NCBI RefSeq assembly: GCF_009602435.1
Contig: NZ_VZDQ01000024.1
Coordinates: 186,001 to 250,000, forward strand
Length of the DNA stretch: 64,000 bases
Direction of reading: 5' to 3'
Origin: Sediminibacillus terrae
GTDB taxonomy: Bacteria; Bacillota; Bacilli; Bacillales; Amphibacillaceae
Below, piece after piece: positions 8,763 to 17,156 of this stretch. The number at the start of each line of letters is the position of its first letter. Positions within the stretch are counted from its first letter, which is position 1. The translations under genes were made by a program, and so were the position numbers. The notes below the pieces were generated by a model. The model saw only the letters and a program-made list of their open reading frames with translations. It ran no database searches and was not told the DNA's origin.

Positions 8763-9977
8763 TTAATTTCTATCCATGATGTTCGTTCCAAGGAATTTGA
8801 CATAAATAGTGGAAATGATCGCGACGCACACAAACATGATCATGACGACGACAGATCCGTATCCAAAATTCGTCTGGCCGAACATCACTTTATACGAGTA
8901 AACCGACAAGGTTTCGGTCGAGCCTCCCGGACCGCCTCCGGTCAACACGTAAATCAAATCGAAAATCCGGAATGCATCCAGTGTCCGGAACAATAAAGCG
9001 ACGAGAATCGATGGCTTCAATAACGGCAAGGTGATACGGAAGAAATTCTGGACTCTGCCCGCTCCGTCAATCGACGAGGCTTCATATAAGGAGCCTGGAA
9101 TATTTTGCAGGCCGGCCAACAGCAAAATGGCCATATAAGGAGTGGTTTTCCATACGTCAGCCAGGATTGCCGCGGTCATTGCCCCTGCTCCTGTCTGCAT
9201 TAAATCGGTCGGTTCATCCAGCAGCCCAATATTGGAAAAAATTTCGGCCACGACACCCGCACTGCCATCGTACAGATAGCTCCACATCAAGGCAGCCACC
9301 GCGGTAGGAATCGCCCAAGGAATCAAAGAGGTAGTCCGGATAAACCCTTTTCCACGAATCCCCTGGTTCATGACCATGGCCATGCCGAGGCCGAGAACCA
9401 ACTCCAATGCGACACTGGCAAACGTAAATACAAGAGTATGCTTAAGTGCATCAAGCACAAAATGATCCTGTAATGCCTTTTTATAACCTTGGAAGCCAAT
9501 GAAATTGGACTCTATCAAACTGTTTTTGATATCTTCCACTAGCAGCGGCAGGTTTTCTTCTTGCTGTAATTCATAGTTATCAGCCAATGTCTGGACCGTC
9601 GAATCGGCATTTTCATAAGCAGCTTCTATCTGTTTCTTTTGCTCACTGCTGATCGTGATGACTCCTTCTTCATTATCGAATTCCTCATCCAGGCTGTTCA
9701 ATTGGTCGATAACTTCCTCGGCATTGGCTTTGTCTTCTTCACCTGTAATTGTCTCCATGTCCTGGGAGATAAAGCGATCGACATACAAGGATGTTTCCTT
9801 GTATAAATCGACATTAAACCGTTCATTAAGGTAAAGTCCTGATTTTGTACGGTCATTCAACTGAAAGTCGAAGAAGCTGTACGTAAAGGACTGAAGAACC
9901 GGCCACAGGGAAAAGATGCCGATTAGCAACAGAATAGGAACAATAAATAAAAATTCACGAAAACCCATTTTTCTCAT
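8763..9977 (-). CDS. Sugar ABC transporter permease, MalF type with a large extracellular insertion
   Basis: The 404-residue protein is about 100 residues longer than a usual CUT1 MalF-type permease. Helix 1 (residues 8-30) is followed by about 120 mostly acidic, soluble residues (roughly 45-165) before the next helix. The rest is standard, with the EAA loop (YEASSIDGAGRVQNFFRITL) near residue 305. The insertion sits on the outer face by topology and recalls the P2 loop of E. coli MalF, which touches the binding protein. The start ATG at 9977 has GGGAGGG 11 bases upstream; a second ATG three codons on is possible. It lies between the binding-protein gene and the MalG-type gene. Confidence 0.88.
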   Translation of the reverse strand: MRKMGFREFLFIVPILLLIGIFSLWPVLQSFTYSFFDFQLNDRTKSGLYLNERFNVDLYKETSLYVDRFISQDMETITGEEDKANAEEVIDQLNSLDEEFDNEEGVITISSEQKKQIEAAYENADSTVQTLADNYELQQEENLPLLVEDIKNSLIESNFIGFQGYKKALQDHFVLDALKHTLVFTFASVALELVLGLGMAMVMNQGIRGKGFIRTTSLIPWAIPTAVAALMWSYLYDGSAGVVAEIFSNIGLLDEPTDLMQTGAGAMTAAILADVWKTTPYMAILLLAGLQNIPGSLYEASSIDGAGRVQNFFRITLPLLKPSILVALLFRTLDAFRIFDLIYVLTGGGPGGSTETLSVYSYKVMFGQTNFGYGSVVVMIMFVCVAIISTIYVKFLGTNIMDRN

Positions 9978-10041
9978 AAGGCTATGTCCCTCCCGACTCT
10001 TGATATAATGCGGTTCTTCCTTTTCATAACAATGAAAGTGG

Positions 10042-10069
10042 AAAAGGGCCCTTGTGAAAGAGCCCTTTT
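10042..10069 (-). terminator. Intercistronic stem-loop between binding-protein and permease genes
   Basis: AAAAGGGC pairs with GCCCTTTT around a 12-nt loop in the gap after the binding-protein stop. It may partly terminate transcription or protect the upstream mRNA, giving more binding protein than permease. Confidence 0.55.
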
Positions 10070-10093
10070 ATTCCACCTGTATTTTTCTGCTCC

Positions 10094-11380
10094 TTATTCT
10101 TCTTCGCTGGTGGCATCCTCGATCGTTTGGACTGCATCGTCCAGGCCTTCCCCGGAGCTCAAGTATTTATGGACAGCAACCTGGATTTCGTTTGAGATTT
10201 CCGAGTAATCTGCTGATACCGGACGGGCAATGGTGCTTTGAAGCGCATTTTGGAATCCTTCCATCGTCAGCAGTTCATTGGAATCAAGCACTTCCTGGTC
10301 TTCAAGCAATGGATTGTATCCTGGCAGATAGCTTCCTTCTGTAGAAAGAATTTTCTGTCCTTCCGGGCCTGACAAGAATTGAATGAACTCCCAGGCGCCC
10401 TCTTTCACATCGGAGTTCGCGTTGATTCCCAACAGCCAGCCGCCGACAGACCCGCCATTCGGAAGCGGTGCTGCTTCCACATTCTCTACGTCGACTGTCG
10501 CCCCGCTTTCTTCCGGATTTTTAAGCCGGCCATAGATATACGGCCAGTTCCGCTCAAAAACGGCATTCCCGTTTTCAAAGGCAGTGGATGCCTCTCCTTC
10601 TGCATAATTCAAGATATCGTCGGGTGTCCAATCAGCAGTAGTGAAATCATACATCGTTTGCAAGCCTGATTCCACATCTTCGAATTGGTTGGTAAATTTG
10701 TTGGCATTCACTGTCAGGCCTTCATATTGCTTGGATTGATAAACAAACCCGTTACTGATGTCATTTTCCGAGGCATAACGCCCGGCCATTTCTCCAAGTT
10801 CTTCATAGGTATAGTCGCCGGAAATCAACTTTTCTGCATCTTCATCCGAGACAATATCATTGCGGAAGAACAACAGACCCACATCCGGGAAGTATGGAAG
10901 GGTATATTGTTTCCCTTTGTAGTTTCCGGATGTCATCGATCCGGCATTGAAGTCATCGATATTCAAACCTGCATCATCCATCATCATATCGATCGGCTCC
11001 AAGTATCCAGCCCCGGCGAATTCTCCAGCCCAGACCACATCGAGAGACAGAACATCATATTCTCCCGCTTCGCTGGATAAAGAAGTAAGTAATTGATCAT
11101 GCATTTGTGCAGAGTCGTTGGTCATCTGTGTCCATTCCACTTTATATTGATCCTGACTATTGTTAAATTCTTCAATTGCAGCCTTGGTTGCAGGTGTATC
11201 ATCACTTTGTGCAGCAAATGTGACGGTGGTTACTTCCCCGCTTGATTCGCTATCGGAACCTCCGGTTTCACCGGACGTTTCCTCTCCGCTTTCCTGGCTG
11301 GATTCTTCGTCTCCCCCGCATGCAGCCAGCACAAGCGCCATTAGTGCAATAGCAAATAAAAATGACAGCCATTTTTTCAT
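10094..11380 (-). CDS. Sugar ABC transporter substrate-binding lipoprotein
   Basis: The 428-residue protein starts with a lipoprotein signal (MKKWLSFLFAIALMALVLAAC; lipobox LAAC, Cys21) and an acidic Ser/Gly/Glu-rich linker to about residue 50. A type-I periplasmic-binding fold of the MalE/CUT1 class follows. It is anchored outside the membrane and would deliver an oligosaccharide, probably the alpha-glucoside cleaved by the GH65 enzyme of the same operon. AAGGAGG precedes the ATG. It is the first gene of the operon and is preceded by a cre-like site. No ATPase gene is linked, so a shared MsmX-type ATPase elsewhere is likely. Ligand identity is inferred from context only. Confidence 0.9.
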   Translation of the reverse strand: MKKWLSFLFAIALMALVLAACGGDEESSQESGEETSGETGGSDSESSGEVTTVTFAAQSDDTPATKAAIEEFNNSQDQYKVEWTQMTNDSAQMHDQLLTSLSSEAGEYDVLSLDVVWAGEFAGAGYLEPIDMMMDDAGLNIDDFNAGSMTSGNYKGKQYTLPYFPDVGLLFFRNDIVSDEDAEKLISGDYTYEELGEMAGRYASENDISNGFVYQSKQYEGLTVNANKFTNQFEDVESGLQTMYDFTTADWTPDDILNYAEGEASTAFENGNAVFERNWPYIYGRLKNPEESGATVDVENVEAAPLPNGGSVGGWLLGINANSDVKEGAWEFIQFLSGPEGQKILSTEGSYLPGYNPLLEDQEVLDSNELLTMEGFQNALQSTIARPVSADYSEISNEIQVAVHKYLSSGEGLDDAVQTIEDATSEEE

Positions 11381-11433
11381 GTTGATTGACCTCCTTGTTA
11401 TTTATATATATTTAACTATAATTAATTGTATAA

Positions 11434-11447
11434 CGATAGCGCTTTCA
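11434..11447 (-). promoter_or_regulatory. cre-like catabolite repression site
   Basis: The minus strand reads TGAAAGCGCTATCG, matching the CcpA consensus TGWAARCGYTWNCW at all but the last position. It lies about 55 bp upstream of the binding-protein gene and overlaps a TTGAAA that could serve as its -35. This implies CcpA repression of the sugar operon. Confidence 0.7.
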
Positions 11448-11506
11448 ATGAATACTAAATTTTTTAGATTGTTATTAAATTTTTAGATAGAAATGGAGAG
11501 AAGGCC

Positions 11507-12244
11507 ATGGATCATTCGACCCAGATCCCGGTGGTTACCAGTTACCTGACAATGAAACTGGAAAACAGGAACAATGAGTACTATCACCCTTCCTTTCTGC
11601 TGGAAAGTCAGCTGCTTGCAGCAGTAGCCCGGGGAGACATCGAAAAAGCCACCCACATCATGCAAAGCATCAATAAGGATAGACGCCCTAAGCTTGCCCA
11701 CACCCCGCATCGTTCCATGAAAAACTCACTGATTTGCTCCTGTACGCTGTTAACCAGGGCGATCATCAACGGTGGAGTTGATCCGGAGACAGCTTTCACG
11801 CTCAGCGATGCCTATATACTGGAAATAGAACGCCTGGATAATTTACAAGCACTCGACCAGATGGAATATGTAATGCTGTCCCATTTCGTCCAAACCGTCA
11901 ACACAGAAAAAAAACTTCCATATGGGAAAGTGGTAAATCGGGCTATTACGTATATCCAATACCACATTCTTCAGGATTTAAACTTGGATTCTATCAGTAA
12001 ATTCTGCTTTGTCCATCCAAGCTATTTGTCCCATCTTTTCAAAAAAGAAGTCGGCATTTCTATCGTTAAATACATCAATAAGAAACGGATTACGGAGGCA
12101 AAGTATTACTTGCTCCATACCACGAGTTCCATCTCGGAAATTGCCCTGCTGTTCAAATTCTGCAACCAAAGCTACTTTTCTTCCCAGTTCAAGCTTTATG
12201 AAGGCATGACACCCCGGGAATTCCGCAATCTTCACATGAAATAA
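11507..12244 (+). CDS. AraC-family transcriptional regulator
   Basis: The 245-residue protein ends in a typical AraC/XylS double helix-turn-helix (residues about 145-243). The first helix-turn-helix lies around LDSISKFCFVHPSYLSHLFKKE, and the second around SISEIALLFKFCNQSYFSSQFK with the closing G-TPREFR. The N-terminal 140 residues lack a clear cupin motif and resemble the middle regions of YesN-like regulators. The gene is divergent from the sugar operon with 126 bp between starts, so it most likely controls that operon. GGAGAG precedes the ATG. The inducer is not evident. Confidence 0.88.
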   Translation: MDHSTQIPVVTSYLTMKLENRNNEYYHPSFLLESQLLAAVARGDIEKATHIMQSINKDRRPKLAHTPHRSMKNSLICSCTLLTRAIINGGVDPETAFTLSDAYILEIERLDNLQALDQMEYVMLSHFVQTVNTEKKLPYGKVVNRAITYIQYHILQDLNLDSISKFCFVHPSYLSHLFKKEVGISIVKYINKKRITEAKYYLLHTTSSISEIALLFKFCNQSYFSSQFKLYEGMTPREFRNLHMK

Positions 12245-12258
12245 ATCCGAGGTTATAC

Positions 12259-12295
12259 AACGGTTTATTTAGGATATAAATTAGCATAAACCGTT
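12259..12295. terminator. 10-bp inverted repeat downstream of the AraC-type gene
   Basis: AACGGTTTAT and ATAAACCGTT are perfect inverted copies 17 nt apart, in the 82-bp gap before the kinase-like gene. The stem is followed by TTCCC, so it could be a terminator; an operator is an alternative. Confidence 0.5.
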
Positions 12296-12326
12296 TTCCC
12301 TGCATTGAATTGGAAAGGAGATTTAT

Positions 12327-13196
12327 GTGGAACAACTGATTAGAGAAAAGTTGACTGCGATCGGTGACTTTTCATCCGTAAACACAATACGTCAGGTAGG
12401 CGGAGGTGATATCAACCAGGCATACTATGTACGCACACAGGAACGGGAGTACTTTATTAAAGGGAACAACAATATCCCCCCTCACTTTTTCCGCGTTGAA
12501 GCAAAGGGCCTTCGTTCCATTGCAGAAACGAGAACTGTAGCTGTGCCGGAGGTGCTTGATTACGATGAACCCGAAAACGGGAAGACCGGTCTGCTTGTGA
12601 TCGACTGGATTGAAGGAATTCCTGCCAGCACTACGACAGAACAGCTTGGCAGAAAGGTTGCGGAAATGCACCAGCACCAAAACAGCCAGCATGGCTTTTG
12701 CGAAGACACGTTTATCGGGACGCTTCCACAGCCCAATGGATTGTTTGACAGCTGGCTCACTTACTACCGTGAACAGCGCCTTGAATCACAGTTGCATACC
12801 GCTGTCTCGCAAGGCAATATGCCGGAAAAACGCCGAAAGCGGATGGCCGTCCTTCTCGACAGGCTGGATGACTGGATTCCTGCATCCGTTCCCCCGTCCC
12901 TGCTGCATGGTGACTTATGGGGTGGGAATTGGCTGCCGGGTCCTGATGGCGAGCCTTTTTTAGTCGATCCTTCTGTACTTTATGGCGACCGACTGTTTGA
13001 ACTCGCTTTTACCGAAGTATTCGGAGGGTTCCCGGATGATTTTTACAAAGCTTATCGGGAAGCATATCCTATACCGGACTATTACTCCGATGTAAAACCT
13101 TTATACCAGCTTTATTATTTATTGGTTCATCTGAATATGTTCGGGGAAGTGTACGGACCATCAGTCGACCGTGTTTTGAGTGAATATATCGGATAA
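12327..13196 (+). CDS. Fructosamine kinase family protein
   Basis: The 289-residue product belongs to the fructosamine/ketosamine-3-kinase family within the aminoglycoside phosphotransferase fold. Visible marks are an N-terminal GGGDINQAYYV loop, YFIKGN with the ATP lysine, the catalytic loop LLHGDLWGGNW (near residue 195) and FLVDPSVLYGDRLFELAF with the metal-binding Asp. These enzymes phosphorylate sugars attached to amino groups so that glycation damage can be reversed. The start is GTG with AAAGGAG six bases upstream. It stands between the AraC-type gene and the YjiH-type gene, probably as its own unit. The substrate is unknown. Confidence 0.87.
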   Translation: MEQLIREKLTAIGDFSSVNTIRQVGGGDINQAYYVRTQEREYFIKGNNNIPPHFFRVEAKGLRSIAETRTVAVPEVLDYDEPENGKTGLLVIDWIEGIPASTTTEQLGRKVAEMHQHQNSQHGFCEDTFIGTLPQPNGLFDSWLTYYREQRLESQLHTAVSQGNMPEKRRKRMAVLLDRLDDWIPASVPPSLLHGDLWGGNWLPGPDGEPFLVDPSVLYGDRLFELAFTEVFGGFPDDFYKAYREAYPIPDYYSDVKPLYQLYYLLVHLNMFGEVYGPSVDRVLSEYIG

Positions 13197-13304
13197 TGTA
13201 AAAAGTTGCATATGAAAAATTTGCACAAAACGGTTGGCTAATTCATGTTTATGCATTAAAATGAATATTGCTGTATTTTTATACTTACTTATCATTATTT
13301 TTTA

Positions 13305-13332
13305 TTGAAGAGATATGTTGTCATCTCTTCAA
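13305..13332 (+). promoter_or_regulatory. Hairpin abutting the yjiH-type ribosome binding site
   Basis: TTGAAGAGAT and ATCTCTTCAA form a perfect 10-bp stem with an 8-nt loop. The 3' arm ends at the AGGGAGG ribosome site. The position suggests an effect on translation initiation or 5' mRNA stability; no ligand-binding motif is recognised. Confidence 0.5.
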
Positions 13333-13343
13333 GGGAGGACCTT

Positions 13344-14693
13344 ATGGAAAACAAAAAGTACACACTGGCTGACCATCTTAAATTTATCATTCCTTCATTG
13401 ATTGGTATATTCCTTTTTATGACTCCTATCGCTGTCGATGGAGAGGTGACGATACCGATTGCCATCCTGTCCAACTGGCTCCAGGATTTATTGGCTGATC
13501 AGCTTTCCGCCATCATGACGGTTATCATTGCCATTACAGCGATTGCAAGTCTGATAGTGAAGCTAGCCGGAAAGCAAGTGCTGGATCGTTATCCCTTTTT
13601 CCAGCAGCTTTTCCATGTCAGCTGGTTTTGGCTGATAACCCGGATTGCCGCAATGGTATTTGCCATTATGGTTTATTTCGAATTAGGCCATGAAGCAATA
13701 TATTCGGCTGACACCGGCGCTTTTATTCTCGGGGACTTGCTGCATGTATTATTTAGCGTATTTTTATTTGCCGGCTTGTTCTTGCCGCTTTTATTGAATT
13801 ATGGACTGCTGGAACTATTCGGTACGCTTCTTTCCAAAGTAATGCGCCCTTTGTTCAAACTTCCCGGCCGGGCATCCATCGACTCGCTTGCCTCCTGGCT
13901 CGGAGACGGGACAATCGGTGTTTTGCTCACGAGCAAGCAATATGAAGAAGGGTACTATACCAAAAGGGAAGCTGCAGTTATCGGGACAACTTTCTCGATT
14001 GTCTCCATTACCTTTACTCTTGTAGTGATATCCGAAGTGGGTCTGATGGACATGTTCCTTCCTTTCTATGCCACTGTACTGTTGGCAGGGTTTGTGGCAG
14101 CCCTGATTATGCCCAGGATTCCGCCGCTTTCACGCAAAGCGGATACGTATGTGGACAATAGCGACCAAGTGAAAGACGAAGGGATTCCAGAAGGACAGAA
14201 CATCTTTACCTGGGGATACCGCCAGGCGGTTGACCGTGGCGGGCAAGAAACAAGCGTGTTGAAATTTTTCAAACAGGGTGCCCAAAACACGCTGGATATG
14301 TGGATGGGTGTCGCACCAGTGGTCATGGCATTCGGTCTTGTCGCCCTGATTCTTGCAGAATATACACCGTTTTTCCAATGGCTTGGTGTTCCGTTTATTC
14401 CATTATTGGAAGTAATGCAGATACCAAATGCAACGGAGGCTTCGCAAACGATATTGGTCGGCTTTGCCGATATGTTCCTGCCCGCGATTATCGGCAGCTC
14501 GATCGAAAGTGAGCTTACCCGGTTTGTGATTGCAGCACTTTCTGTCACTCAGTTGGTTTATATGTCCGAAGTCGGGGGACTGCTGCTTGGATCCAAGGTA
14601 CCGGTGAAGTTTTATGAATTGGTGATTATCTTTCTTGAGCGGACCATCATCACCTTGCCGATCATCGCTCTGGTAGCCCATCTCATTTTTTGA
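13344..14693 (+). CDS. YjiH family nucleoside-recognition-domain membrane protein
   Basis: The 449-residue protein has about ten hydrophobic segments and a GATE/nucleoside-recognition type core, including GDGTIGVLLTSKQYEEGYYT near residue 190 and an ADMFLPAIIGSSIESE segment near 380. YjiH-family proteins resemble the spore-maturation/nucleoside-recognition transporters; the transported compound is unknown. The frame is open 39 bases further upstream, but AGGGAGG eight bases before the ATG at 13344 fixes the start. A 10-bp hairpin sits just upstream of that ribosome site. No partner gene is adjacent. Confidence 0.8.
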   Translation: MENKKYTLADHLKFIIPSLIGIFLFMTPIAVDGEVTIPIAILSNWLQDLLADQLSAIMTVIIAITAIASLIVKLAGKQVLDRYPFFQQLFHVSWFWLITRIAAMVFAIMVYFELGHEAIYSADTGAFILGDLLHVLFSVFLFAGLFLPLLLNYGLLELFGTLLSKVMRPLFKLPGRASIDSLASWLGDGTIGVLLTSKQYEEGYYTKREAAVIGTTFSIVSITFTLVVISEVGLMDMFLPFYATVLLAGFVAALIMPRIPPLSRKADTYVDNSDQVKDEGIPEGQNIFTWGYRQAVDRGGQETSVLKFFKQGAQNTLDMWMGVAPVVMAFGLVALILAEYTPFFQWLGVPFIPLLEVMQIPNATEASQTILVGFADMFLPAIIGSSIESELTRFVIAALSVTQLVYMSEVGGLLLGSKVPVKFYELVIIFLERTIITLPIIALVAHLIF

Positions 14694-14866
14694 TTCGTCA
14701 CTCTCGGAGCTGTTTGGCAAAGCGGAACCCCTCTGGATCGCTTAGAAGGCTCTACCAGAGTGTGAAGGTGCCCTAACCAAGTCTCTTCTTCTAAAAAAGG
14801 AGTTGCCCTTCGCAAGATTTGGCGGAAAAACATCAAGCAACAGCCATGGATGTTTTTATAAAAAAC

Positions 14867-14919
14867 AAAAACCGAACGGATTTGGAATGCATAGGCATTT
14901 CGAACCTCGTTCGGTTTTT
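14867..14919. terminator. Bidirectional terminator with AAAAACCGAACG arms
   Basis: A 12-bp perfect stem (AAAAACCGAACG / CGTTCGGTTTTT) surrounds a 29-nt loop between the convergent yjiH-type and acyltransferase genes. A-rich and T-rich flanks allow termination in both directions. Confidence 0.8.
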
Positions 14920-14949
14920 GCTTTTGTACCGGCTGTATCATCTATGTCA

Positions 14950-15951
14950 TCACCGCTGCTTGCGATGGGAGAAGAGTTTTTCCTTCAACAAGGAAGCATT
15001 TCCTTCAATAAACGGCTGCCAGATGGTAAGCATCGTTTTGTTGGAGAGTACGAGTACGATCGCCATGGAAACAGCAGCAAAACCGATGATATCCACTGGA
15101 TGGTTGTAGAAAAGCAAATCTTCCTGGCGGATATACTGGATGAAAAAGCCATGAAGCAAGTAGACATACAGCGTACGCTTCCCGAATTCGGTCCATATTC
15201 CATGCTTCCGCGGAACCCAGGCGAATATGCTGAACGTCATAACCAGTGCAGAGCCGTAAACGGCAAGCCGCGACAATCCGCCGGAAGTGGACGCATCCAT
15301 CGCTGCGTACGACTTGGAACCGAGCAGCCAGTCTGTTGAAAAATCAGGGTAAATACTTATAACCAAAACGGCTGCTGTCATGATGATCAGCGAAGCCGAT
15401 TTAACCAGTTTGGTTTTGACCAGCATCACTTGTTCCTTGGTCAGCCAATAACCAAGCAGGAAAAACGGAAAAAACACAAACGTCCTGGATAAACTGAACG
15501 AATGGCCGATATTATCGAAGTATCCTACTACTATTCCCAAAAGGACTGCCACTGTCAGGCCTTTGAACATCGACAGCTTGCTGAACACGATCAGTAGCAG
15601 GTGCCAGCAGAACAAGCTGAATAAAAACCAAAGGGACCAGTGTGGATAAAAAGGAGCTGCCATCCAGTCCCCTTTCCCGATAAAAAAGTAATAGATTGTA
15701 TAGAACAATTGGAAAATCATATACGGCAAAAGCAGTTTTTTCGATAACTTCGCTATATAGCCCTTACTTCCCGAGCCTTTTGCAAAGAATCCCGACAGTA
15801 AGATAAACGCCGGCATATGAAATATATAAATCCAATGATATAAGACATTGATTACTGCTGAATCGGTTTTTAACGGTTGAATCAAGTGACCGAAAACTAC
15901 CAGAAAGATCAGCAGGAACTTGGCATTGTCAAAAAATGCATCCCTCTTCAT
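14950..15951 (-). CDS. Acyltransferase 3 family membrane protein (fucose 4-O-acetylase-like)
   Basis: The 333-residue protein has about ten transmembrane helices and the Acyl_transf_3 marks: an N-terminal FLLIFLVVFGHLIQP with the catalytic-type His, and FHMPAFILLSGFFA with an Arg/Lys-rich stretch after it. Members transfer acetyl or succinyl groups from acyl-CoA to extracytoplasmic sugars or glycopolymers. It resembles the short NolL/YkrP-type forms without an extracellular domain. GGAGG lies ten bases before the ATG at 15951; an ATG nine bases earlier is too close to that site. It is a single gene between two terminators, so the acceptor cannot be inferred. Confidence 0.85.
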   Translation of the reverse strand: MKRDAFFDNAKFLLIFLVVFGHLIQPLKTDSAVINVLYHWIYIFHMPAFILLSGFFAKGSGSKGYIAKLSKKLLLPYMIFQLFYTIYYFFIGKGDWMAAPFYPHWSLWFLFSLFCWHLLLIVFSKLSMFKGLTVAVLLGIVVGYFDNIGHSFSLSRTFVFFPFFLLGYWLTKEQVMLVKTKLVKSASLIIMTAAVLVISIYPDFSTDWLLGSKSYAAMDASTSGGLSRLAVYGSALVMTFSIFAWVPRKHGIWTEFGKRTLYVYLLHGFFIQYIRQEDLLFYNHPVDIIGFAAVSMAIVLVLSNKTMLTIWQPFIEGNASLLKEKLFSHRKQR

Positions 15952-16120
15952 GTTCCTCATTCCTCCGCGAAAATAATCATCGTACTTTTTGTTCCTGTAT
16001 AATTAATACCCATTCTAATCATATTTTCGCATTCTGATGAGCAATTTAAAGAGGTTGTTATGGAATTGTCATGTAACTTAAACAGCTTGTAAAAAAATGC
16101 AAAGCCTTGCAAAAAACTTT

Positions 16121-16144
16121 ACCCTGTTACCATGGTAACAGGGT
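16121..16144 (-). terminator. 24-bp palindrome, terminator of ku
   Basis: ACCCTGTTACCATGGTAACAGGGT is a perfect palindrome; on the minus strand it is followed by AAAGTTTTTTG, about 15 bases past the ku stop. A GGGGACTGACCCT copy of the genome's recurring motif lies between the two (16146-16158). Confidence 0.75.
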
Positions 16145-16159
16145 GGGGGACTGACCCTC

Positions 16160-17014
16160 CTATGCATTTCTTTTCATTTTCTTTTTTGGTTTTTTCGGGC
16201 TGGTCGTTTTTTTCTTTGCGGCCGGTTTTTCTGGTTTATCGTTTTTCGCTCTATCCAATGAAGCTTCGAGCGCTTCCATCAAGTTATGCACATTGTCAGG
16301 AACTGGCTTATCTTGAGCGGTCGCTGTTTCGTCGGCGTTCTTCTTCTCTTCGATTAAATCAAGTAGAGCCGTCCGGTAATTGTCTTTGTACTTTTCCGGA
16401 TCGAATTCACTGGTCAGCTGATCAATCAACATTTTGGCCGTATCCAGTTCTTTCGGATCTGCTTTGGCATCTTCAGGGACATTCGGTACTTCTTTCACGT
16501 CTCTTACTTCGTCCGGGTAATGAATGGTTTCCACGACCAGTGTATTTTCGTATACTCTGATGGCTGCCAACTGTTCTTTCGAGCGGATCACCATCTTGGC
16601 CACACCTATTTTCCCGCTGTCCGCCAAGGCTTGTCTTAGAAGGGTGTACGCTTTTCCCCCACCTTCATTCGGCGATAAATAATAGCTTTTTTCAAAGTAA
16701 ATCGGATCGATTTCTTCCAGCTGTACAAAATCGACGATCTCTACTGCTTTATCCGTGTGCTCCTCCTGCAATTCTGCCATCTCCTCGTCAGTCAGCACGA
16801 CGAATTTGTTTTTTGCATATTCGAAAGCTTTGACAATTTCCTCCGACTCCACTTCCCTTTCGCAAACTGGACAAACCTTTTGATACTTGATCGGTGACTG
16901 ACATTCTTTATGCAGTTGACGCAATTTAACGTCTTTGTTTTCTGTTGCGGCATGCAGCTTCACCGGAATGTTGACCAGTCCGAAGCTGATTGTCCCTTTC
17001 CACATCGTATGCAT
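16160..17014 (-). CDS. ku: Non-homologous end joining protein Ku
   Basis: The 284-residue protein begins MWKGTISFGLVNIPVKLH, the hallmark of bacterial Ku. It carries the core beta-barrel and bridge region (LHKECQSPIKYQKVCP) and ends in a Lys/Pro-rich tail (residues about 250-284) of the type that binds DNA ends and helps recruit LigD. The homodimer rings double-strand breaks and is known in Bacillus to protect spores and stationary cells. AAAGGAGG precedes the ATG. It is divergent from ligD with 142 bp between starts. In B. subtilis the pair is under sigma-G; here a loose match (TCATA, then CAAAATA 17 bp on) lies upstream, which is only suggestive. Confidence 0.96.
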   Translation of the reverse strand: MHTMWKGTISFGLVNIPVKLHAATENKDVKLRQLHKECQSPIKYQKVCPVCEREVESEEIVKAFEYAKNKFVVLTDEEMAELQEEHTDKAVEIVDFVQLEEIDPIYFEKSYYLSPNEGGGKAYTLLRQALADSGKIGVAKMVIRSKEQLAAIRVYENTLVVETIHYPDEVRDVKEVPNVPEDAKADPKELDTAKMLIDQLTSEFDPEKYKDNYRTALLDLIEEKKNADETATAQDKPVPDNVHNLMEALEASLDRAKNDKPEKPAAKKKTTSPKKPKKKMKRNA

Positions 17015-17156
17015 GTTTATCCTCCTTTCTTGCCCCTACTTTCTTGAGCTATAAGACTTAAGCTTATTTTGTCGAAAAAAACACGTTTTATGACTAGCAC
17101 CCATGGAAAAGGAAAAGACTATTTACCATAACGATCACTGCATAAAGGAAGTTAAA

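Noticed and set aside
14066-14548. Antisense frame of 160 codons in the YjiH-type gene
   Set aside because: The sense strand is a conserved membrane protein; the antisense product has no recognisable feature.
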